From contig VLJF02000046.1 in NCBI GenBank assembly GCA_008360975.2, positions 1,178,001 through 1,242,000 of the forward strand: 64,000 nucleotides of DNA, written 5' to 3'. The DNA is from Lichenostomus cassidix (Eukaryota; Chordata; Aves; Passeriformes; Meliphagidae). The position numbers and the translations under genes are program-made. Within the stretch, counting starts at the first letter, position 1. Each line of letters opens with the position of its first letter. This document shows positions 52,735 through 62,243 of the stretch, in pieces. The notes under the pieces were generated by a model. It was given only the letters and a program-made list of their open reading frames with translations, made no database searches and was not told the origin of the DNA.

Positions 52735-53670
52735 ATGTCCAACAGCAGCTCCATCAGCCACTTCTTCCTGCTGCCATTTGCAGACACGCGGCAGCTGCAG
52801 CTCCTGCACTTCTGCCTCTTCCTGGGCATCTCCCTGGCTGCCCTCCTGGCCAACAGCCTCATCATCAGCGCCGTAGCCTGGAACCACCGCCTGCACACCC
52901 CCATGTTCTTCTTCCTGCTCAACCTGGCCCTCACTGACCTGGGATTCATCTGCACCACTGTCCCCAAAGCCATGCACAATTCCCTCTGGGACACCAGGGA
53001 CATCTCCTACACTGGATGTGTCACCCAGGTCTTTTTCTTTCTTTTCTTCATGTCAGCACAGTTTTCCCTCCTCACAGTCATGAGCTATGACCGCTATGTG
53101 TCCATCTGCAAACCCCTGCACTATGGGACCCTCCTGGGCAGCAGAGCTTGTGCCCACATGGCAGCAGCTGCCTGGGCCAGTGGCTTTCTCAATGCTCTGC
53201 TGCACACAGCCAATACATTTTCCCTGCCCCTGTGCCATGGCAATGTCCTGGGCCAGTTCTTCTGTGAAATCCCACACATTCTCAAGCTCTCCTGCTCACA
53301 CTCCAAGTACCTCAGGGAAATTGGGCTTGTTGTGTTTAGTGCCTGTTTAGGATTTGGGTGTTTTGTGTTCATTGTTTTCTCCTATGTGCAGATCTTCAGG
53401 GCTGTGCTGAGGATCCCCTCTGAGCAGGGACAGCACAAAGCCTTTTCCACATGCCTCCCTCACCTGGCTGTGGTCTCCCTGTTTATCAGCACTGGCTTTT
53501 TTGCCAACCTGAAGCCTCCCTCCATCTCCTCCCCATCCATAGATCTGGCAGTGTCAGTTCTGTACTCAGTGGTGCCTCCAGTACTGAACCCTCTCATCTA
53601 TAGCCTGAGGAACCAGGAGCTCAAGGCTGCAGTGTGGAGACTGATGACTGGACTATTTCAGAAACATTAA
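52735..53670 (+). CDS. Olfactory receptor, family 14-like (OR copy 2)
   Basis: Intact single-exon OR of 311 residues starting MSNSSS. All seven segments are present, with the OR signatures HTPMFFFLLNLALTD, MSYDRYVSICKPLHY, KAFSTCLPHL and PVLNPLIYSLRN. It is the tandem paralogue of 25954-26886. The N-terminal third, IC2-TM4 and TM6-TM7 are almost identical. Differences cluster at the EC1/TM3 boundary (FFFLFFMSAQFS versus FLFVFFLGSELA) and in EC2-TM5, regions that line the ligand pocket in ORs. One residue longer in EC2. No damage seen. Confidence 0.93.
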   Translation: MSNSSSISHFFLLPFADTRQLQLLHFCLFLGISLAALLANSLIISAVAWNHRLHTPMFFFLLNLALTDLGFICTTVPKAMHNSLWDTRDISYTGCVTQVFFFLFFMSAQFSLLTVMSYDRYVSICKPLHYGTLLGSRACAHMAAAAWASGFLNALLHTANTFSLPLCHGNVLGQFFCEIPHILKLSCSHSKYLREIGLVVFSACLGFGCFVFIVFSYVQIFRAVLRIPSEQGQHKAFSTCLPHLAVVSLFISTGFFANLKPPSISSPSIDLAVSVLYSVVPPVLNPLIYSLRNQELKAAVWRLMTGLFQKH

Positions 53671-53778
53671 ACTGGTTGCCAATTCCTGTAAATCACTTGT
53701 TATATGAGTCATCTTTGATAGTTCTTGTTGGTTTGCTTGTGGGGTTTTTTCCTTTGTTTTAGTTTTTTAACATCCACA

Positions 53779-53784
53779 AATAAA
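53779..53784 (+). terminator. Polyadenylation signal of OR copy 2
   Basis: AATAAA about 110 bp after the stop codon, in the same position as in copy 1. Confidence 0.6.
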
Positions 53785-53799
53785 GATCACTCTGCCATT

Positions 53800-55240
53800 T
53801 CTCATTTTTTTTCTCTCCCTCTTTACTGTGACCCACAGTCTGTGTCAATGAGCAGGTGTGCTCTCGGTGGCTTTAAACAAACTAAATGATCTCCCAGCCA
53901 AGTTTCCACCAGAGATCCCCTTTTGCTCCCTTCTGTGGAGCTGCAGCAGCAATGTCTGTGTGCAGAGCTGGGGCAGATCAGGGGTGGCACAGCAGCTGTG
54001 CCAAGGAGCAGCAGCACTTGGTGTTGCCAGTGCTGCTCCCGTGCCACTGCCCCGCTGCCCTGCTGCCCCTCGTGTTGCTGTAGGGCCTGAGTGCTTTCGG
54101 GGTCGCTGCCAGTGCTGGGGGTGGCAGTGCCGGGGCTGCAGCAGGGACAGGCCATGGGCACTGCTGGGGCACAGCTGACGCCTCAGGGCAGGGCCTGGGG
54201 GCTCGAGGCTCCTTGCCCAGGCTCTCTCCAGAACACGCCCAGGCCAATGCTGAGCAGAGAAAACCCCCGTGAGCAGCTGCAGGGTGGCCGTGGGCAGGCT
54301 GGGGGCAAACAGCATGGCTGGGGCTCTGCAAGGTGCCTGGGGGAGCCGGGAAGGAGCAGCAGAGCAGGGGCTGATCCATCCCCACTGCGCTGGACAGCCC
54401 AGGGCAGCGTCCCAGAGCGTCCTCATGGAGCTGCCAACAACATCCCCCCTTGGCAGCCCTGGCCTCTCCCCCAGCTCCCAGAGCTGCTTGATCCTTCCAG
54501 GCAGAGATATGGCAGCACTGGCTCAGGAGCCCTGTTTGCATTGCACACAGCAGGCGTGAGCACCCCATGCTGTTGGTGTGGGGAGATGAACCTGAGTGAG
54601 CACAAACACCATCAGCCCTGGGGGCCAGCAAGGGCTGGGGATGGGAGGGAAACCACTCAGCTTTGTTGTGACCTCTGAAGTCAGCCAGAAAGTTTGTTCC
54701 CATGAGCTGTGAGTTTCCTGTCCCACTGCAGAAATTGTTGCTCAGAGCCAGGGCTGCCTGGCAGCCACCCCCAAACAGCCCTGAGCATTTCCTTTGCTTC
54801 ACCTTTGCTTTCTTTCCCCTTTCCTCATCCACATTTCTTCCTCTTGCCCATCCCTGTCCCCTCCCCTGCAAACAGCCCATCCCTGTTTGCCCTTTCCTCT
54901 CTGGCCCCACTCCCCATTTCAGTTCCTGACTTGGCACCATGGGAACATCCCTTGGTGAGCAGGATCATCCTACAAGTGCTTCATGAATTGTCTGCAGGGT
55001 CCTGCAGTGCCTCGTGCTGTTCCCTTGCCAGAGGCAGCACAGGCTAGGGGGCACATCTGGACTGCTGTGTGTGGCTGTGAGGCTCCCTGTTGTGGGGCAG
55101 TGAGGAGGAGCTGGAGAGGCTCTGCAGGACTGACAGGATGGGCTTTGGGGCCTGTGGGGAGAAGCTGAGGGCCATGGGCTGCTGGACCTTCTGAAGAGGA
55201 GGCCCAGGGCTCATCCTGCAGCTGCTTCAAGGGTGCTTTC
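53800..55240 (+). repeat. OR 3'-flank duplicon (copy 2)
   Basis: Third copy of the segment seen at 27010-28440 and inverted at 12401-13835. Same overlapping non-credible frames (up to 320 codons). Confidence 0.78.
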
Positions 55241-56505
55241 AGAGGATCACAGAATCAACGAGGGAGGAAAAGCATTTGAAATCAAGTCTGACCTAACAGC
55301 AGCTTGTCTCCCCTGAGCCTCCTCTTCTCCAGGATGAACAACCCCAGCTCCAAACTCAGCCACTCCTCACAGCACTTGTGTTCCAGACCCTTCCCCAGCC
55401 TTGTTGCCCTTCTCTGGACATGCTCCAGCCCCTCAGTGTCCTTCCTAAACTGGGGGCCCAGAACTGGACACAGCACTCGAGGTGAGGCCTCACCAGTGCC
55501 GAGCACAGGGGAAGAATCACTGCCCTGCTCCTGCTGGCCACACCATTCCTGATCCAGGCCAGCTGCCATTGGCCTCCTTGGCCACCTGGGCACACTGCTG
55601 GCTCATGTCCAGCCTGCTGTCCATCAGTGCCCCCAGGTCCCTTTCTGCCTGGCCACTGTCCAGCCACTCTGTCCCCAGCCTGTAGTGCTGCAGGGGTTGT
55701 TGTGGCCAAAGTGCAGGACCTGGCACTTGGTCCTGTTAAACCTCATATGGTTGGATTTGGCCCCTGGATCCAGCCTGTCCAGGTCCCTCTGCAGAGCCCT
55801 CCTGCCCTCCAGCAGATCCACACTCACACCCAGCTTGGCGTCATCTGCCAATTTGCTGATGGTGGACTCAATCCCTTCATCCAGATCATCAGTGTAGATG
55901 TGAAACAAGACTGGGCCCAACACTGATCCCTGGAGGATGTCACTGGTGACTTTATACACACTGGATATAGCACCATTAACCACCACTCTCTGTGCCCAGC
56001 CATCCAGCCAGTTCTTAACCCAAGCAAGGGTGAACCTGTCTAGGCTGTGGGCTGCAGCTTTTCCAGGGAGTGATGTGGGAGACAGTGTCAATGTCTTTGC
56101 TGAAGTCCAGGTAGACACACTTCCCTGCATCCCCCAAGTGGGTCTCCTGGTCATGAAATGAGATCAGGTTGGTCAGGCAGGACCTGCCCCTCCTAAATCC
56201 ACTCTGGCTGGGTCTGACCTCTTGGCCATCCTGTAGGTGCTGTGATGGCACTCAAGGTGATCTGTTCCATTACCTGGCTGAGGTCGGGCTGACAGGCCTG
56301 GAGTTCCCCAGATCCTCCTTCCAGCTCTTCTTGTGGATGAGGTCACATTGGCACCTCCAGTCCTCTGGGAGCTCCCTGGTGAGCCAGGACTGATGATAAA
56401 TGATGGAGAGCAGCTTGGTGAGCTCATCCACCAACTCCCTGATGTGCTCAGCCTGAGCAGCAGAACTCAGCCAGAGCTGACTTGCAAGATGAGCCCTGAG
56501 CATTA
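55241..56505 (-). mobile_element. CR1 LINE fragment with RT core (longest copy)
   Basis: Minus-strand CR1 with the 3' UTR and about 900 bp of ORF2. Readable RT parts are [20 protein letters not shown] (the catalytic box, YTDD), KLADDAKLG and the RLDPGAKSN segment. Frames are broken and the 5' part is missing. It continues beyond the point where the two paralogues (11791, 29020) are cut by satellite. Confidence 0.88.
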
Positions 56506-57170
56506 TGTGACTGACACCATCAGTGTTATTTAGCTAAAAATAGATTACTGAGACACTTATTCTAGCTCTTTAACACCAAACTGGCTGCTTTAGAAACTTT
56601 CACATAACCTTGTGTAGTTATCTGCATGAAATGTATAATTTTTAGAAATTTTCCCAACTGATATGAATAGAGGCCTGATTGAGGGATATTTTAGAGAAAA
56701 CCCTGCCAGCCAAGGCCTGGGCTCTGGACAAGCACTTGCCCTGGCTGGTTGGGAAGTGTGCCATCAGATCCAGGTGTTTCTGTGCTAGAAATAAAATCAA
56801 GTCACTTTAACTTGCTGATCTGGGCCTATAAAAGCTGGACCCACTTTCAGGGCAAATTTGGAGACCTCATCTAAGTGTGTATGCACCATGTAGGAGTTTC
56901 CCATTTGCCAGGAAGGGTTCTCCAGGTCCTGGCTGCAAAATGGGGCTCCCCAAGGACTGTGGACTCGGGATGATGGTAAAGTGTTTAGGCAATTGGTGCT
57001 GTATCTTTCTCAACCACTACACTTTCTCTTGTTTAGTGCATTACCTTGCTTATTTTTGCTTGTTGCAAAAGCCAAACAGGTAGTTTTACTGTATGTATCA
57101 TTTCACTACTGTGTTGCCTTAATTTTCATAGTAAAATAAGAGCATTCTTTCCATTGGTGTCTGTGTTCTT
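56506..57170. other. Spacer with a TATA-like site
   Basis: AT-rich; TATAAA at 56827-56832 in the context GGGCCTATAAAAGC could belong to an LTR, but no ends or polyadenylation signal can be assigned. Confidence 0.3.
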
Positions 57171-57640
57171 TAAATTGCCCCTGTCAACTGGCAGAACACC
57201 AAGGCAGCCAGACCTGTCTCTCCTGACACATTTTGTCTGGGGGCAATCCTTGGATATACAGAATTTTGGAGGCTGATTCCCAATTTTGCCATGGACACCC
57301 AGCCTTGAAAGGACTTTTCCCATAGGAAAGAAAAGCACATGGTCCCAGTGTTTCAAAGGCAGATGAGCGGTGTCCCCAGGAGGCCAAGCCAGCCAGATCA
57401 GTCTGTCTTGGCAGATTTCATCTGTGAGCAGTCCGTGCATGAAAGGAAATTCGGAGGAGGAATCCCAATTTTGGCCATGGGCACCTGGAGGAGAAGGACA
57501 GTTCTTTCCCACAGGAAGGAAAGCACAGAGCCTCAGTGCTCCAGGGGCAGATGAGCAGCAGCCCTTGAAATGCCAAGGTCAGCTGGACCTGTCAGGTGTC
57601 CCCCAGGAGGCCAAGCCAGCCAGACCTGTTCCATGTCCCC
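57171..57640. repeat. Long-unit tandem repeat, ~185-225 bp units
   Basis: The landmark CCAAG(C/G)CAGCCAGA recurs near 57199, 57384 and 57609, with intervening CCCAATTTTG(C)CCATGG and CACAGGAAGGAAAGCAC-type blocks repeated. About two and a half diverged units. Not recognised. Confidence 0.65.
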
Positions 57641-58020
57641 TTGGTTCCATGGAGCCCTAGAGTGTCACAATGTTCTCCTTGATTCCATGAGGCCCTGGAG
57701 TGTCACAATGTTTGCCTTAGTTCTGTAGTGTCACAAAGGCCCCTTGCTTCCATGAGGCCTTGCAATGTCACAGTGGCTTCTTGGTTCCACAAAACCCTGA
57801 AGTGTCACAGTGGCCCCTTGGCTCCACATGGCCCCTCTGTGTCACAATGGCTGCTCTGGTACACTAAGGGCTCCACAGTGTCACCACAGGCCCTTGGTTC
57901 CATGGAGCCCCTGAGTTTCACAATGGTATCCTTGATTCCATGAGGCACCAGAGTGTCACAATTGCCCCTTGGCTCCATGAGGTTCTGTACTCTCAACAAT
58001 GTTCTCCTTGGCTCTGCAGT
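57641..58020 (+). repeat. Dispersed ~39-bp satellite (orientation A)
   Basis: About ten degenerate units with CCTTGGTTCCATG and GTGTCACAATG cores. It follows directly on the long-unit repeat. Confidence 0.85.
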
Positions 58021-58387
58021 GTATCTCACCCACATGGGAACCATAGGACTTGGTGGCTATATGTGTGTCTTTCTATATCAATTCTGTCTTTCTGTCTCTC
58101 TCTCTTTCTTTCTTCTCCTTCTAATCCCCTTTACCTGGAACATTTTTTTGGGTAAGTAACTTAGAATCTTAAAGGTTTAAAGCTCTTGGGTTAACAGGGC
58201 TAAGTTAATGAACTTACTGCTATCATAAGTGTTTTATGTAAACTGCGAGTTGTATTAAATCCTTTGCCAAAGTTCCTTGCTTTTCTATATTTTGCCAGTA
58301 AAATTTTGGTCATTTTGACCTGTGGCTAGCACAGATTTTTCCCATGAGAAATTTTCTTGTGTTTTATAAATAAAGATAAAGTTTGGA
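58021..58387. other. Pyrimidine tract and AT-rich spacer
   Basis: A CT-rich run near 58085-58125 and AATAAA at 58369-58374. Possibly the 3' end of an unidentified repeat, or the host flank of the second class II provirus. Confidence 0.3.
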
Positions 58388-58584
58388 TGTTGTTGGAACA
58401 GTGTCCCAGAACTTGGGCAGTGCAGGCCTGGCCAATCAGGCCTGGGGGAAGGCTTCTGACTGACCAATCTGGGTGACTTTTGAGAACTCTATATATGTGA
58501 TGAAATCAAAACAATAAAGGTCATTCCTTCTTGCCACTGAGAACTGGTGCCTTCATTACTCTGCTAGGCTGCTCAACAGCAACA
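58388..58584 (+). repeat. 5' LTR of the second provirus (short, ~197 bp)
   Basis: Starts TGTTGTTGGAACAG (or three bases later) and ends CAACAGCAACA two bases before the PBS. It holds GGCCAATCAGG and GACCAATC (CCAAT boxes), TATATA at ~58490 and AATAAA at 58513-58518, so R is short, as in alpha/betaretroviruses. The 5' end is uncertain because no second LTR is in view. Confidence 0.5.
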
Positions 58585-58586
58585 TC

Positions 58587-58604
58587 TGGTGACCACTGAC
58601 GTGT
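58587..58604 (+). promoter_or_regulatory. Primer-binding site, tRNA-Trp-like
   Basis: TGGTGACCACTGACGTGT resembles the tryptophan-tRNA PBS of avian leukosis-type viruses (TGGTGACC...GACGTG is shared), with two mismatches in the middle. Confidence 0.5.
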
Positions 58605-58674
58605 ACTGCGTTCAATTGCAGGTACGCGGCAGTCTTGCCCCCGGGCCCGACCCCCACCCCGCCTGCCCTGAGGC

Positions 58675-61593
58675 ATGGCTGATTCTGATGGGGACATGGA
58701 CCCCCCCATTCCTGCCGATGGGCTCTTGCGGGCCTTTTTGGAGGTCTCTGAGGATGACCCTGCGTCCGATCAGTCGCCGCGGGTCGCTCGGGCCTTGTTG
58801 GACTGGGTCGCAGGCCACGTGTCCCGGGCCGTTTGGGATGTGGCGCTGGACTGTGATTTTTGGTTTGTGGTCGGCCGTGCTTTGGTCATGGAGTGGATGC
58901 GGGGTGATCGATCTATGGTCCGCTTCCATGGGGTTTGGAGAGACATTTGGGACGTGTTGGAAGGGCAAGCGTTCTACGACTCGCAGCTATCGGCTTGCAC
59001 GGGCGTGGAGCCCCTGCTCTCGGCCATGGGGTGGAGTGTGAAGGACGCGCCGACCCAGACGGATTCTGACGTCCCGTCCCTGGTGGTGGATGCGGCCGCG
59101 AGGCCTCAGTTTGTTTCTCCAGCTGACCTACCAAAGCGCACTTATGTCCACCCGACGGAGCAGCTGGCCGGGTTGCGGGGGGATGGAGGATCGCGGGCCG
59201 GCTCTGACACGGCCGCCGCGCAGGTCCCCCCGCCTCTGCCGCCGCGATGTGCGCAGCCTCAGAAACCCCCCCCTCCCCTGCGGAATGGCGCCGGGCTGCC
59301 CCTCCCCCATGGGCAGCCGGGATGTGCGGCGGGGGCTGGTAGGGTGGGGGTGGGGAGTGCTGCGGAGGACCGGGAGTCCCAGCTGCTCGCTTTGGCGGCA
59401 GGCCAGCCGCTTGCATCTGCGGAGGTTCTGGCTCCGGATTTGCCGGTGTTTTCGGCTGGCGCGGGGGTTTCCGCGCGGGCGGCGGCCAGCTCGGGAGAGG
59501 CCGGTGTTTTGCCGAGCCCGCCCGGCGCGCCGGCGGCGCAGCCCCGGGCCGCGGTGGCCGCGGGTGCGGCCGGTCCCGTGGCGTCGGGGTCGTGTGAGCA
59601 GGCGCCGGCTCAGCCGCTCGCTGCGGCTGGGGCCCGGCAGTCGGGGTCACTCCCCGGGGCGGTCGTGGGGCCAGAGGGGGAGCCGCCGGCGAGCGGTGCT
59701 TCCGCCGCGGGGGCTTTGATTGGCGTTCCCGTAGGTGCGGGGCCGACCCGGCTTCCCTGCAGCTCGGCGGACGTGGCGTCCGTGCCGGACGCGGTGGTTT
59801 TCCCTCCGCTTTCGTTTTTCCATGATTTGCTGGCCGAAGTGGCTGAGATTCGGCAGCGGATGGAGGTCTGTTCATGCAGGCCCCACGGTCCGTGTGGGGC
59901 TGCCCAGGGAGTCTGTCCCCCGGGTTTCCAGGTGGGGTCTGGACTTCCTGGCGGCCCGACGGCCGGCTTGGTGCCGGCGGCAAGGGGCTGCTTTGGCCCC
60001 GGGCGGGTGCCGGTTCCCCTGTCGGGTTCTGTGGCAAGTGAGGCCCTGGCGCAGCGTGCTGGCGCTGTGCCGGCGGGCGTGGCCGGTGCGCCCGGCGGCG
60101 CTCCGGTGGCGCCGCCGTCTTCCTGCCCCTCCCCCGTCCCGGTCACCGCGCAGTTTCTTGGCGGGGACGCTGCCTCCGGCCGCTTGCCGTCCTTTGTGAT
60201 GGGGAGTGCTGATTGCAAGCCCTGATCCGACGACTCAGACGGTGATGAGGAGAGTTTTCTTCCTCCTGGGCGGAGGCTCGAGCGGGCGACGAGAAAGAAA
60301 GGGCATTGGGCTCTGTCGAACCCCTGGAGACGCCGTAACGGCATGGGGGTTTTTCGCCCGCGCGACCCCCTGCAGTTCTGGGAATCGGTGAAGCAGGGTG
60401 CACTGGAGGCAGGGGACTGGGAACTTCTAGAGAAGATTGGATTGCCCAAACAGAAGGAGGGGTGCGAATCTGCTGTGGCAGGTTCGGATGGTGATGGCTT
60501 CCCTCAGGGGGACGCTCAGGCTTTTCCAGTGTATGTGCCTGGCCCAGATGCTATGGACACAAGGAACAGCCATTCCACCATCGCCTGGCGCATGACAAAT
60601 GACCTGGTGACCAAGGTCGCGACATTCGGGGTGTCTTCTCTGGCAGTGATGCAAGTTCTTAGAATGATAAATAGTGATTTGCTTGCTCCATTTGATATTA
60701 TGTATCTGGCTCAGGTGCTGTTTCACCCCGTACAATACAGTGCCTTTGAGGACAATTGGAAAGCGCTGGTTGAGGATCAGCTGCGGAAAAATGTGTCTTT
60801 GCCTGCCGAGGACCCTAGGCGCATGGTTGGGGTTGATGTCCACATGGGTAAGGGACCTTTCTCCAACCCCAACGTTCAAGCTGCCTGGGATCCTCGGATC
60901 CTGGAGCAAGCCCAACAGCTCGGTATGGGAGCCATTTTGAAGACAATTGAGATGGTTGCCCCACAAACACGGTATACACAGATACGGCAGGGGCAATCTG
61001 AACTTTACATGTCATTTCTCGAGAAGCTGGCAGCAGCCTTGGAAAAGCAGGTTGATGATCCGTCCACGAGACAGATCTTGATGAAACACTTAGCAAGGGA
61101 CAATGCCAATGATGAATGTAGAAGGATCATCAATGCCCTACCGGGGGATCCTTCTGTGCAGGAGATGATGCGAGCTTGTGCCAGGGTGCAGTCCGAAAAT
61201 CAGGGAAAAGTCGCCTTGGCTGCATTTTTGTCCTCAGATCAGGGACCCGCTGATCAGGATAAAAAACAGCCCAAATCTGGGAACAAACGGAAACGGGTCA
61301 AATCTAAACAGAAAGATAATTCCGGGAAGAAGGGAAATTCAGGGACCGAGACTCCTCAGTGCAAGAGGTGTGGTAGGCCAGGTCACACTTCAGACTACTG
61401 CAGGTCACAGTACCATGTAGATGGTCGACCTCTGTCGGGAAACGTGATGAGGGGTGCAAAAAGGGGGATTTGCCCCCCATTACAACAGTTCCCCCAGAAC
61501 AAGGTGATGGCCCAGGCTTACCCGGTCAATGTGGAGGAGACACCAAAGGCTCAGCCCGAGTCAACGCCTACACCGCAGCAACAGTCGTCTTAG
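58675..61593 (+). pseudogene. gag: Gag of the second provirus, one internal TGA
   Basis: A 972-codon frame. Starts MADSDGDMDPP, with no Gly-2, so no myristoylation. Residues 1-140 look matrix-like. Then comes a GC-rich Ala/Gly/Pro linker of ~350 residues (59050-60200). TGA at 60223-60225 follows (CGA decay is plausible; the acidic DGDEES stretch continues in frame). Next is capsid from about MGVFRPRDPLQFW (60343), with the major homology region IRQGQSELYMSFLEKL, and nucleocapsid with one CCHC knuckle (CKRCGRPGHTSDYC) and a basic KRKRVKSKQK stretch. The linker is much longer than usual. The pro frame overlaps the last 150 bases. Confidence 0.85.
61437..61443 (+). promoter_or_regulatory. gag-pro slippery heptamer GGGAAAC
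   Basis: The gag frame reads TCG GGA AAC GTG; G GGA AAC is in X XXY YYZ phase. The -1 frame is open from here through pro (GKRDEGCKKGDLPP). The gag stop lies 150 nt downstream, in contrast to the other class II provirus where it is immediate. Confidence 0.78.
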
Positions 61594-62243
61594 AATCTGA
61601 CGATGCCCACAGGGTTCCCTTGGAGGTGGATGGTTCCCTGGATCAGGGAACCAGTGCACTGCTTATGGCAGGGCCTGAGGCCACTAGCCAAGGAATCCTG
61701 GTTCTTCCAGAGTTCATAGATTCTGGTTTCAAGGGCCAAATTCACGCTACGGTTTCCACTCCTGATCCTCCTGTCACCATTCCTGCGCACACTTGTCTTG
61801 CTCACTTGTTGCCTTGTGAGTCTCCTGTTTCCAGGGTAGACCAGCAAGTTGGCGGAGGTGACGGCACTGGACTGCCAGGACTTCCGCAGGTCTACTGGGC
61901 TGCATCTATCTCCAATGAGTCGCCACAGATGACATGTACCCTCATCATGCCAAAAGCACGTTCACATCGAGTTCGAGTCCGAGGTTTGATCGATACAGGT
62001 GCTGATGCAACGATCCTTTCCGCCGCTGCGTGGCCTCCTACGTGGCCTTTGTGCCCCGTGGGACTGAATATCGCGGGGTTGGGGGGAACAACGCAGAGTC
62101 GATTGAGTAAGCGACCTGTGTTGATGAAGGATCCAGAGGGACACACGGCCTCCATTCGGCCTTATGTCACTCCAGCTCCAGTGAACCTCTGGGGACGGGA
62201 CGTGTTGGCAGCTTGGGGGGTGCGGATCATGACAAATTTTTGA
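61437..62243 (+). CDS. pro: Pro: dUTPase-like domain and aspartic protease
   Basis: Intact -1 frame entered at the slippery site. The N-terminal ~130 residues contain QGILVLPEFIDSGFKGQI and STPDPPVTIPAHTCLAHLLP, which match the dUTPase-type domain found before the protease in betaretroviruses. The uridine-pocket and catalytic Asp motifs are not clear. The protease shows LIDTGADATILS, GLGG, and LWGRDVLAAWG near the C-terminus. It ends AAT TTT TGA, with the pro-pol slippery site just before the stop. Confidence 0.85.
   Translation, partial: GKRDEGCKKGDLPPITTVPPEQGDGPGLPGQCGGDTKGSARVNAYTAATVVLESDDAHRVPLEVDGSLDQGTSALLMAGPEATSQGILVLPEFIDSGFKGQIHATVSTPDPPVTIPAHTCLAHLLPCESPVSRVDQQVGGGDGTGLPGLPQVYWAASISNESPQMTCTLIMPKARSHRVRVRGLIDTGADATILSAAAWPPTWPLCPVGLNIAGLGGTTQSRLSKRPVLMKDPEGHTASIRPYVTPAPVNLWGRDVLAAWGVRIMTNF
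62234..62240 (+). promoter_or_regulatory. pro-pol slippery heptamer AAATTTT
   Basis: The pro frame reads ACA AAT TTT TGA; A AAT TTT is in the X XXY YYZ phase adjacent to the stop. The -1 frame is the pol frame. Confidence 0.75.
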
